This document shows positions 1 through 5,776 of a stretch of 6,538 nucleotides of DNA, one piece after another. Both the position numbers and the translations under genes were made by a program. The stretch's first letter is position 1. Each line of letters starts with the position of its first letter. The DNA comes from JBFWNZ01 sp050250795 (GTDB lineage Bacteria > Pseudomonadota > Alphaproteobacteria > UBA8366), in assembly GCA_050250795.1 (NCBI GenBank), contig JBFWNZ010000224.1, positions 1 to 6,538 of the forward strand, given 5' to 3'. The notes under the pieces are model-generated. The model saw only the letters and a program-made list of their open reading frames with translations, made no database searches and was not told where the DNA came from.

Positions 1-583
1 TGATGCTGCTCTTGAGCCGCTCCTGCTGCGCCATGGCCAGCAGCGGCGTGTTGCAATCCGCCCAGCTGTCGCCGCCATCCAGGCTGCGCACGACCCCGCC
101 CACTTCCATCGCCGCGTAGACGGTACCGGGATCGACCGGGTCCAGCGCAATCCGGACAACGCGCATCGGGAATCCCTGGCGGATCATGCCCTGCGGTTCG
201 GGCACCGGAAGCTGCCGCCAGGTCGCCCCGCCGTCGCGGGTGCGGAAGATGCTGGTGTGCTCGGTTCCCACATACAGGGTCCCGGGCTCCGTCGGATGCA
301 GGCACATCGACCAGACCACCCGCCGGTCGCCGGGCATATCCATCGACCGCCAGCTGTCGCCGCCATCGGTGCTGACATAGGGGCCGTCCTGGGTGCCGGC
401 ATAGACGGTCCGCGGATCGTCCGGCCGCACCAGGATCGCGCGGACCTCGACATCCGCGGGCAGGCCCGTGGTCAGGCTCTCCCACGCACCGCCCCCCGCT
501 GGCATCCGGTACAGACCGCTGGTGCGGACGTTCTTGTCCGCACCGCGCCATCCGCCGGCGCCGACATAGATGTATCCGGACAT
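1..583 (-). CDS. BNR/Asp-box repeat beta-propeller protein, partial (C-terminus off the left edge)
   Basis: The reverse strand reads open from an ATG at 583 to the window edge: 194 complete codons, no stop. The start is supported by a GGGAGGAAGG-type ribosome binding site directly upstream. The protein carries three Asp-box motifs: STDGGDSW (residues 71-78), TRDGGATW (115-122) and SLDGGDSW (167-174), spaced about 44-52 residues. Each is preceded by a strand of the type 'DP(R/G)TVYAGT', as at residues 56-64, 100-107 and 151-157. This is the repeat pattern of sialidase/sortilin-like (WD40/YVTN/BNR-like) beta-propellers. Many such proteins are not sialidases, and none of the sialidase catalytic residues can be assigned here, so I do not call an enzyme activity. 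There is no signal peptide (it begins MSGYIYVGAGG), so the protein is probably cytoplasmic unless the real start lies elsewhere. Family assignment is secure; function is unknown. Confidence 0.85.
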   Translation of the reverse strand, partial: MSGYIYVGAGGWRGADKNVRTSGLYRMPAGGGAWESLTTGLPADVEVRAILVRPDDPRTVYAGTQDGPYVSTDGGDSWRSMDMPGDRRVVWSMCLHPTEPGTLYVGTEHTSIFRTRDGGATWRQLPVPEPQGMIRQGFPMRVVRIALDPVDPGTVYAAMEVGGVVRSLDGGDSWADCNTPLLAMAQQERLKSSI

Positions 584-628
584 GGCCTTCCTCCCGTTCC
601 TTGCGGACTGCGCCGCATTCCGGCACGC

Positions 629-657
629 AGCGTAGGGCGGCCCGCGGATGGCGGCAA
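629..657 (-). promoter_or_regulatory. Candidate sigma70-like promoter for the BNR-repeat gene
   Basis: On the minus strand TTGCCG (657-652) and TACGCT (634-629) are separated by 17 bases. They match the consensus at 4 of 6 and 3 of 6 positions. Transcription would start near 622, about 40 bases before the ATG at 583. The spacing is good, but the -10 element is weak and chance matches are common in GC-rich DNA. Confidence 0.25.
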
Positions 658-721
658 GCGACGGGAACCCGCGATCGCCCGCCGCCGTTCGACAACGGCA
701 TCGCCATGCCGCCGGAGTATC

Positions 722-1018
722 ATGGACCTCGCCACCGTCATCGGCTTCTGCGCCACGGCCGCTTCCACCGCCAGCTTCGTGCCCCAGGCCTGGAAGGTCA
801 TCAAATCGCGCGAGACGCACGCCATCTCCGCGCACATGTACATGGTCACCGTTCTGGGCTTCGCCCTGTGGACCGCCTATGGCGTCATGCTGATGCAATG
901 GCCGCTCATCATCACCAACAGCATCTGCCTGACGCTCTCGGCATTTATCCTGCTGATGAAGCTGCTGACGCGCCGGGAGCGTAACCGCGTGGCCGACATG
1001 CTCGACCCGGAAGCCTGA
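722..1018 (+). CDS. SemiSWEET-type sugar transporter (MtN3/saliva, PQ-loop family)
   Basis: This encodes a 98-residue protein with three predicted membrane helices (about residues 4-24, 38-58 and 62-82), the size and layout of bacterial SemiSWEETs. These form dimers in the inner membrane and move sugars down their gradient. The PQ-loop signature is clear: FVPQAWKVIKSR at 19-30, followed by THAIS (32-36). LWTAYG (49-54) supplies the conserved Trp50, and Asn66 in the third helix is the other residue of the sugar pocket known from SemiSWEET structures. The tail (RRERNRVADMLDPEA) is charged and cytoplasmic. The ATG at 722 is chosen because it gives a full-length family protein and has GGAG at 714-717. 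The reading frame stays open upstream to 257, but that part runs through the opposite-strand BNR gene and is not family-like. The transported sugar cannot be read from the sequence. The gene appears monocistronic and diverges from the BNR-repeat gene. Confidence 0.9.
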   Translation: MDLATVIGFCATAASTASFVPQAWKVIKSRETHAISAHMYMVTVLGFALWTAYGVMLMQWPLIITNSICLTLSAFILLMKLLTRRERNRVADMLDPEA

Positions 1019-1061
1019 CACCGACCGCAAAGTTCGCTCTGGCCAATCGCTTTCCAGCCGT

Positions 1062-1102
1062 TAAAATCCTGTCCGGACAAATCTGCCGGGGATAACCCGG
1101 CA
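1062..1102 (+). other. Hairpin and weak promoter-like segment upstream of the LLM gene
   Basis: The 113 bases between the SemiSWEET stop and the LLM start hold a perfect inverted repeat: TGCCGGG (1084-1090), loop GATAA, CCCGGCA (1096-1102). No T-tract follows, so it is not a classical terminator. It ends 15 bases before the AGGAGAAAGG ribosome binding site (1118-1127) and would sit in the 5' leader of the LLM transcript. TAAAAT at 1062-1067 resembles a -10 box, but the -35 position (CTGGCC, 1039-1044) is poor. Confidence 0.4.
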
Positions 1103-1131
1103 TCTCCCGAACCACGCAGGAGAAAGGCCCG

Positions 1132-2238
1132 ATGGAACTCGGCATGTTCATGCAGCCGGTCCACCCGCCGCAGCGGGACTATCCCCAGGTTCTGGACGAG
1201 GACCGCGAGGCGATCCTGCTCGCAGACCGGCTGGGCTTCGCCGAGGCGTGGCTGGGCGAGCACATCACCGCGACCATCGAGCCGGTGCCGGCGCCGCTGA
1301 TGCTGGCCGCTTCGCTGGTGCATCAGACGCAGCGGATCAAGTTCGGCACCGCGGTCATGTGCCTGCCGCAGTTCCACCCGATCCACATCGCCTCCTTCGC
1401 CGCCATGTTCGACAACCTGTCGAAGGGCCGCTTCATGATGGGCATCGGCCCGGGCAGCCTGACCAGCGATGTCGAGATCTTCGAGATCATGGACCCCATC
1501 GAGCGAAACAAGATGGTCCAGGATTCCATCGAGATGGTGCTGAAGATCTGGGCCGGCGACCCGCCCTACGACATCCAGGGCAAGTACTGGTCGATGAAGA
1601 TGACCGACACCTCGCGCGACGAATGGGGCGTGGGCCGGGTGCCGAAGCCGCTGCAGAAGCCGCATCCGCCGCTGGCACTGACCTGCGCCACGCCGAACTC
1701 CAAGACCGCGCGCATCGCCGGCGAGCGCGGCTGGATTCCGATCACCGGCAATTTCATGCATGCCCGTATCGTCGCCACGCATCTGAAGGAGATCGTCGAA
1801 GGCGCGGAATCGAAAGGGCTGCGCCCGGACGTTTCGGCCTGGCGGGTGGCGCGCACGATCCTGGTGACGGAGAGCCAGCAGGAGGCGGACGACCATCTGG
1901 CCGACCCTGAGGGCGGGCTCGCCTATTACTACGAATACGTCATGTCGAGCTTCAAGCGGCGCAACGCCTATTTCATGCTGAAGGCGGACGAGCGCGAGCC
2001 GGACGAGATGATGACCCCGCTGCGCGCCGTGGCGAATGTGGCCGTGGCCGGCACGCCCGGCCGGGTGCTGGACCGGCTGATCGCCTTCCGCGAGCAGGTC
2101 GGCCCCTTCGGGACCCTGCTGATGACGGCGCATGACTGGGACAAGCCGGCGCTGTGGACGACCTCGATGCGGCTGCTGGCCGAGCAGGTGCTGCCCCGCT
2201 TCCGCCAGCACTGCGCCGCCACAGACGCCGCGGCCTGA
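1132..2238 (+). CDS. LLM class flavin-dependent oxidoreductase (luciferase-like monooxygenase, LimB-like)
   Basis: This 368-residue protein belongs to the bacterial luciferase superfamily, TIM-barrel enzymes that use reduced flavin (FMNH2, or F420 in some lineages) to oxidise an organic substrate. Family landmarks are the N-terminal beta strand MELGMFMQP, EAWLGEH at 38-44 (family usually GEHH; here the second His is Ile45), IKFGTAV at 69-75, and GRFMMGIGPGSLTSD at 99-113. Its overall organisation resembles limonene 1,2-monooxygenase-type members, but that name only marks a subfamily; the substrate is unknown. The start at 1132 is fixed by a strong AGGAGAAAGG at 1118-1127 and a family-typical N-terminus. 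The stop is 2 bases before the next gene, implying co-transcription and probably translational coupling with the FMN-binding protein. LLM monooxygenases normally need a separate flavin reductase. The downstream partner is not a recognisable NADH:FMN reductase, though it belongs to a flavin-binding fold. Confidence 0.9.
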   Translation: MELGMFMQPVHPPQRDYPQVLDEDREAILLADRLGFAEAWLGEHITATIEPVPAPLMLAASLVHQTQRIKFGTAVMCLPQFHPIHIASFAAMFDNLSKGRFMMGIGPGSLTSDVEIFEIMDPIERNKMVQDSIEMVLKIWAGDPPYDIQGKYWSMKMTDTSRDEWGVGRVPKPLQKPHPPLALTCATPNSKTARIAGERGWIPITGNFMHARIVATHLKEIVEGAESKGLRPDVSAWRVARTILVTESQQEADDHLADPEGGLAYYYEYVMSSFKRRNAYFMLKADEREPDEMMTPLRAVANVAVAGTPGRVLDRLIAFREQVGPFGTLLMTAHDWDKPALWTTSMRLLAEQVLPRFRQHCAATDAAA

Positions 2239-2240
2239 GA

Positions 2241-2717
2241 ATGAACGGCGTCAGAAACGGCCCGGCACTGTCGGGGCCGTGGACGGCAGAGCAGATCGAG
2301 CGCCATCTCGCGACCACCGTCGTGCCGGTACGGCTCGCCTGCGTGGCGCCGTCCGGGTGGCCCGTTTCGCTATCGCTCTGGTTCCTCTACGAGGACGGCG
2401 CCCTGTTCTGCGCCAGCCGCAAGGGGGCACGGGTCGTCCGCATTCTGGAATCGGCGCCGCGCTGCGGTTTCGAAGTCGCCGGCGAGGCGCCGCCCTATCA
2501 CGGCGTTCGCGGACAGGGTTTGGCCGCGCTGGACCCCGCCGCCGGACCGGCGCTGCTGCCGCGGCTGATCGACCGCTATCTGGGCCCCGGCGATACGCCC
2601 TTCCGCCGCTGGCTGATGCGCAACGCCGCGGACGAGGTTGCGATCCGCATCGCGCCGCAGCGATTGATGAACTGGGATTATCGCCGCCGCATGTCCGAGC
2701 CGGCAGCGGGCGGCTGA
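2241..2717 (+). CDS. PPOX-family FMN-binding split-barrel protein
   Basis: This encodes 158 residues of the pyridoxamine 5'-phosphate oxidase-like (PPOX/FDOR) fold, typically a dimer binding FMN, F420 or heme at the subunit interface. Visible landmarks are the first strands VVPVRLACVAPSGWPVSLSLWF (about 27-48), LYEDGALFCASRKGARVVR (49-67) with the Ser-x-Lys type cofactor-contact region, and GVRGQG at 88-93, a common PPOX signature. The C-terminal third (RWLMRNAADEVAIRIAPQRLMNWDY) forms the usual closing strand and tail. The ATG at 2241 begins 2 bases after the LLM stop with only a weak GAGA upstream, as expected for a coupled gene. A longer frame from 2154 would overlap the LLM end out of frame and is rejected. 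True PNPOx is longer and has a characteristic C-terminal substrate motif, so this is not PdxH. Its role, whether flavin handling for the LLM enzyme, reduction of its product or something separate, is an inference from context only. Confidence 0.85.
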   Translation: MNGVRNGPALSGPWTAEQIERHLATTVVPVRLACVAPSGWPVSLSLWFLYEDGALFCASRKGARVVRILESAPRCGFEVAGEAPPYHGVRGQGLAALDPAAGPALLPRLIDRYLGPGDTPFRRWLMRNAADEVAIRIAPQRLMNWDYRRRMSEPAAGG

Positions 2718-2756
2718 AAAAGACGGGGCGGCCGGTAGGTGCCAGCCGCCCCTTTT
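2718..2756. terminator. Bidirectional intrinsic terminator between convergent genes
   Basis: GGGGCGGC (2725-2732) pairs perfectly with GCCGCCCC (2745-2752) around a 12-base loop, followed by TTTT (2753-2756). On the left flank AAAA (2718-2721), within AAAAAGAC, gives a T-tract on the opposite strand. The element lies between the stop of the PPOX gene (2717) and the stop of aceA (2761), so it can end transcripts arriving from both directions. Confidence 0.85.
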
Positions 2757-2760
2757 CACG

Positions 2761-4077
2761 TCAGAACTGCGCCGTCTCGGTCGATCCGGCCATCGCCGCG
2801 GTGGAGGCCCGCCCGGCCGAGATCGCCATGGCGACCGCGTCGAAATAGCCCGTACCGGCCTCGCGCTGGTGCTTGACGCCGGTGTAGCCCTGTTCGCGGG
2901 CCGCCGCGAACTCGCGCTCCTGCAGCTCGGAATAGGCCGCCATGCCGCGTTCGCGATAGGCGCGGGCCAATTCGAAAGTCGTCAGGTTGACGTTGTGATA
3001 GCCCGCCAGCGTGATGAACTGGTAGCGATAGCCCATCGCGCCCAGCTCGCGCTGGAACCGCTGCATCGTCTGGCCGTCCAGTAGCTTCGCCCAGTTGAAG
3101 GACGGCGAGCAGTTGTAGGCCAGCATCCGATCGGGATGCTCGCGCCGGATCGCCTCGGCGAAACGCCGCGCCTCGGCAAGGTCCGGCGTCGCCGTCTCGC
3201 ACCACAGCAGATCGGCATAGGGTGCGTAGGCAAGGCCGCGCGCGATGGCCTGATCCAGCCCCGGCCGCGTGCAGTAGAAGCCCTCGGCCGTGCGCTCGCC
3301 GGTCAGGAACGGGCGGTCGCGCTCATCGATGTCGCTGGTGATCAGCGCCGCCGCATTGGCGTCGGTGCGCGCCATGATCACCGTTTCCACGCCCATGACG
3401 TCGGCCGCGAGACGGGCGGCGTTCAGCGTCTCGATCATGGTGCGCGAGGGCACCAGAACCTTGCCGCCCAGATGGCCGCACTTCTTCTCGGCCGCCAGCT
3501 GGTCCTCGAAATGGATGCCGGCCGCACCCTCGCGGATCATCGACTTGGCCAGTTCGAAGGCGTTCAGCTTGCCGCCGAACCCGGCCTCGGCATCGGCGAT
3601 GATCGGCGCGAAGAAGTCGATCGGATCGCCGCCGGCGCCATCCATCCGCTCCAGATGCTGGATCTGGTCGGCGCGCTGAAGCGCCTGGTTGATCCGCCGG
3701 ATCACCGACGGCACCGAATCCACCGGGTAGAGGCTCTGGTCCGGATAGACCTGGCCCGCGGAGTTGGCATCGGCCGCCACCTGCCAGCCCGACAGGTAGA
3801 TCGCCTTCAGCCCCGCCTTCACCTGCTGCACGGCCTGGGCGCCGGTGTAGGTGCCGAGCGTCGGCAGGTACTCATGGGTCTGGAGCAGCTGCCAGAGCTT
3901 GCGGGCGCCGACCTCCGCCAGGGTGTTGCGGATCGTCAGCGAGCCGCGCAGACGCTCGACATCGCGCATCGTGTAGTCGCGCCGCACAGTGGCCCAACGG
4001 TCCGGCGCCCATTCGGGAGCCGGCCATGCGCCGTCGCGCGCCGTGGTCCGAGGGGAAATCTCCATCATGCCGTCCAT
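2761..4077 (-). CDS. aceA: Isocitrate lyase (glyoxylate bypass)
   Basis: This cytosolic enzyme cleaves isocitrate to glyoxylate and succinate, the first step of the glyoxylate bypass for growth on acetate, fatty acids and other C2 sources. The 438 residues match the usual bacterial length (E. coli AceA is 434). The catalytic signature KKCGHLGGK is at 198-206, with the active cysteine at 200. Other conserved blocks are TYTGAQAVQQVKAGLKAIYL (76-95), SGWQVAAD (96-103), PIIADAEAGFGG (158-169; metal/substrate binding), MARTDA (235-240) and NCSPSFNW (322-329). The start at 4077 is chosen because GGAGGAG lies 8 bases upstream (4092-4086). The frame is open to an ATG at 4122, but that one lies within the AT-rich regulatory region and lacks such a site. 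The gene is complete and shows no missing key residue. It is divergent from a RamB/ScfR-type regulator that probably controls it. Malate synthase is not adjacent. Confidence 0.97.
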   Translation of the reverse strand: MDGMMEISPRTTARDGAWPAPEWAPDRWATVRRDYTMRDVERLRGSLTIRNTLAEVGARKLWQLLQTHEYLPTLGTYTGAQAVQQVKAGLKAIYLSGWQVAADANSAGQVYPDQSLYPVDSVPSVIRRINQALQRADQIQHLERMDGAGGDPIDFFAPIIADAEAGFGGKLNAFELAKSMIREGAAGIHFEDQLAAEKKCGHLGGKVLVPSRTMIETLNAARLAADVMGVETVIMARTDANAAALITSDIDERDRPFLTGERTAEGFYCTRPGLDQAIARGLAYAPYADLLWCETATPDLAEARRFAEAIRREHPDRMLAYNCSPSFNWAKLLDGQTMQRFQRELGAMGYRYQFITLAGYHNVNLTTFELARAYRERGMAAYSELQEREFAAAREQGYTGVKHQREAGTGYFDAVAMAISAGRASTAAMAGSTETAQF

Positions 4078-4100
4078 TGTCCGAACTCCTCCGAAAGCGG

Positions 4101-4130
4101 TGTAAATTTTGTCACGCTGCACTGCAAATT
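4101..4130. repeat. Paired TGYAAATT elements on the aceA side (candidate operators)
   Basis: TGTAAATT (4101-4108) and TGCAAATT (4123-4130) are direct repeats whose starts are 22 bases apart, about two helical turns. They lie 24-53 bases upstream of the aceA start codon. The TGCAAA core resembles half of the TTTGCAAA-containing motif described for RamB of Corynebacterium. Binding by the neighbouring regulator is an inference. Confidence 0.5.
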
Positions 4131-4228
4131 TCTGGCTGGAGGATGTGGACAGACGCTCCCGAGATCAATAATAATTCGATTTATCAATGGTTTCTGTGTC
4201 ACGATCTGAAAAGTTTAATCTGTCATTT

Positions 4229-4245
4229 TGTAAATTCTGTAAATG
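4229..4245. repeat. Tandem TGTAAAT elements just before the regulator start (candidate operator)
   Basis: TGTAAATT (4229-4236) is followed 9 bases on by TGTAAATG (4238-4245); the extended match is TTNTGTAAAT. The second copy ends 8 bases before the ATG at 4254, where a ribosome binding site would be expected. Occupancy here could block transcription or initiation of the regulator, i.e. autoregulation. Confidence 0.45.
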
Positions 4246-4253
4246 GCGAAGCC

Positions 4254-5717
4254 ATGAACGACACATCGAAAGGAAGCCGTCTGGGTGCCCGCATCCGGCG
4301 CCTGCGCCGGCATCAGGGCATGACGCAGGCCGCCCTGGCCGGGCAGCTCGGCATCTCGGCCAGCTATCTGAACCTGATCGAGCAGAACCGCCGCAACGTG
4401 ACGGCGGACCTGCTGCTGCGCCTCGCGCGGGTCTTCGACCTGCAGCTCGGCGATTTCGCGCCGGACGACGACGCCCGATTGCACGGGGACGTGATGGAGG
4501 CGCTGGGCGACCCCGTCTTCGCGGACCACGACATCAAGACGACCGACGTGGCCGACTTCCTCCAGGCCAGCCCGGCGCTGGCCAAGGCGATGCTCACCCT
4601 GTTCGACGCCTATCGCGGGACCGCGGCGGACCTTGCCAGCCTGCGCGAACGGCTGACCGCCGAGGCCGGGCTGCCCGACGACCTGGCCGAGGCAAGGATG
4701 CCGGCCGAGATGGTGTCGGACTTCATCCAGGACCGCGGCAACTATTTCGAGACCCTCGAAGCCGGCGCCGAACGGATCGCCCGCGAGGCCGGGCTCGACT
4801 CGCCGATGGACAGCTATGCGCGGCTGTCGGCCTATCTCCAGACACGTCTGGGCGTTCGGGTGGCGCTGCTGCCGCCGGCCCTACGGCACGGCACCATCCG
4901 CCGCTACGATCCCGTGGCGCGGACGCTGATCGTCTCCGATGCCCTGCCCCTGCACGGACGCAACTTCCAGCTGGCCCAGCAGATCGGGCTGATCGCGCTC
5001 AGCCGCGAGATCGACGCCCTGCTGGACGAAGGCGGAATCGCCGAGGGCGAAGCACGGCCGCTGGGGCGGATCGCGCTTGCCAACTACGCCGCCGCCGCGC
5101 TGCTGATGCCCTATGACCCGTTCATCGAGCTGACGCGCCGGGTCCGCTACGACATCGAGCAACTGGAGCACCATTTCGGCGCCAGCTTCGAGCAGGTCTG
5201 CCACCGGCTCACGACCCTGCAGCGGCCGGGCAACCAGGGCGTGCCCCTGCACCTGCTGCGTGTCGACATCGCAGGCAACATCTCGAAGCGCTTCTCGCTG
5301 TCGGGGCTGCGCATCCCGCGCCACAGCGGGGCCTGCCCGCGCTGGAATATCTACGCTGCGCTGATGACGCTCGGCCGCATCCACACGCAGGTGTCGGAGA
5401 TGCCGGACCGCAGCGCCTATTTCTGCATCGCCCGGGCGATCCGCAAGCGCGGCGGCGGCTTCGGCGAACCGGAGTCGATCTATGCCATCGGGCTCGGCTG
5501 CGCCCTGGAGCATGCGCGGAGCCTCGTCTATGCCGACGGCATCGACCTCGCCAGCCTGGATCGCCGCGCGCCGGCCGGGATCGCCTGCCGCATCTGCGAG
5601 CGAACGGATTGCCGCCAGCGGGCGTTTCCTCCCCTGCACCGGCCGATGCGGCTGGACGAGAATGTGCGCGGCGTCTCGCCCTATGTCTCGACGCCGCGCG
5701 GTACGAATGGCGGGTGA
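4254..5717 (+). CDS. ramB: RamB/ScfR-family HTH regulator (short-chain acyl/acetate metabolism)
   Basis: This 487-residue transcription factor has an N-terminal XRE-type helix-turn-helix (about 9-63; MTQAALAGQLGISASYLNLIE at 23-43), a middle IrrE/ImmA-like domain (about 160-270) and a C-terminal domain found in RamB/PrpR/ScfR regulators. Those proteins control glyoxylate-bypass or methylcitrate genes and sense acyl-CoA-type signals. In the middle domain the HExxH zinc-protease motif is absent: the equivalent helix reads LAQQIGLIAL. It is therefore a sensor fold rather than a peptidase. The C-terminal domain has GACPRW (Cys361) and CRICERTDC (Cys445, Cys448, Cys453), matching cysteines that bind an iron-sulfur cluster in mycobacterial PrpR. 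The ATG at 4254 gives the normal N-terminus. The frame is open from 4026, but that part translates the AT-rich promoter region. The Shine-Dalgarno is weak (GGCGAAG). Divergence from aceA strongly suggests aceA is its target. The symbol is by family and context; propionate (prpR) control cannot be excluded. Confidence 0.9.
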   Translation: MNDTSKGSRLGARIRRLRRHQGMTQAALAGQLGISASYLNLIEQNRRNVTADLLLRLARVFDLQLGDFAPDDDARLHGDVMEALGDPVFADHDIKTTDVADFLQASPALAKAMLTLFDAYRGTAADLASLRERLTAEAGLPDDLAEARMPAEMVSDFIQDRGNYFETLEAGAERIAREAGLDSPMDSYARLSAYLQTRLGVRVALLPPALRHGTIRRYDPVARTLIVSDALPLHGRNFQLAQQIGLIALSREIDALLDEGGIAEGEARPLGRIALANYAAAALLMPYDPFIELTRRVRYDIEQLEHHFGASFEQVCHRLTTLQRPGNQGVPLHLLRVDIAGNISKRFSLSGLRIPRHSGACPRWNIYAALMTLGRIHTQVSEMPDRSAYFCIARAIRKRGGGFGEPESIYAIGLGCALEHARSLVYADGIDLASLDRRAPAGIACRICERTDCRQRAFPPLHRPMRLDENVRGVSPYVSTPRGTNGG

Positions 5718-5743
5718 CGCGGCCGGACCCGTGCGGCCATAAT
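5714..5743 (+). promoter_or_regulatory. Candidate promoter for the TAXI-family gene
   Basis: GTGACG (5714-5719, overlapping the regulator's stop codon) and CATAAT (5738-5743) match the consensus at 4 of 6 and 5 of 6 positions with an 18-base spacer. Transcription would begin near 5750, ahead of the GGGTGGG ribosome binding site at 5764-5770. Between the boxes is a small inverted repeat, GGCCG (5721-5725) with CGGCC (5734-5738). If real, the gene is not solely dependent on read-through from the regulator. Confidence 0.35.
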
Positions 5744-5776
5744 CGCTCTGCCGACGGCTGCAAGGGTGGGAACGAC

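Larger units (their letters stand above)
4078..4253. promoter_or_regulatory. Divergent promoter/operator region between aceA and the RamB/ScfR-like gene
   Basis: This 176-base region is markedly more AT-rich than the flanking genes, especially 4166-4245. It must hold the promoters of both genes. The strong Shine-Dalgarno of aceA (GGAGGAG, 4092-4086 on the minus strand) lies at its left end. For the plus strand, TTTAAT (4214-4219) is a good -10 candidate, but the segment 17 bases upstream (TTTCTG, 4191-4196) is a poor -35, which would fit an activator- or repressor-controlled promoter. I could not assign a convincing aceA promoter by eye. TGTCACG occurs twice (4110-4116 and 4197-4203), in addition to the TGYAAATT repeats listed separately. 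Confidence 0.75.

Noticed and set aside
697..710. Small hairpin GGCAT/ATGCC just before the SemiSWEET ribosome binding site
   Set aside because: A 5-bp stem with a 4-base loop is common by chance in DNA of this composition, and nothing else supports a regulatory role.
257..721. N-terminal extension of the SemiSWEET frame up to 257
   Set aside because: The extension would add 155 residues unlike any SemiSWEET and overlaps the real minus-strand BNR gene. The ATG at 722 has its own ribosome binding site.
877..2211. Long minus-strand open frame (444 codons) opposite the LLM gene
   Set aside because: Its translation is rich in Arg, His, Gln and Ala with no family pattern. It mirrors the G/C-biased codons of a clear plus-strand enzyme gene and also runs across the end of the SemiSWEET gene.
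2154..2240. Longer start for the PPOX-family protein at 2154
   Set aside because: It would overlap the LLM coding end out of frame by 85 bases, and the added residues are not part of the split-barrel fold.
4078..4122. Alternative aceA start at 4122 (15 extra residues)
   Set aside because: The ATG at 4077 has a near-perfect GGAGGAG 8 bases upstream. The extension would translate through that site and a candidate operator.
3136..4209. Long plus-strand open frame (357 codons) opposite aceA
   Set aside because: It lies over a complete, well-conserved isocitrate lyase. Its composition is typical of an antisense shadow and it runs into the divergent promoter region.
4881..5639. Minus-strand open frame opposite the RamB-like regulator
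   Set aside because: It is an antisense shadow with low-complexity Arg/Ala/Gln-rich translation and no recognisable domain.
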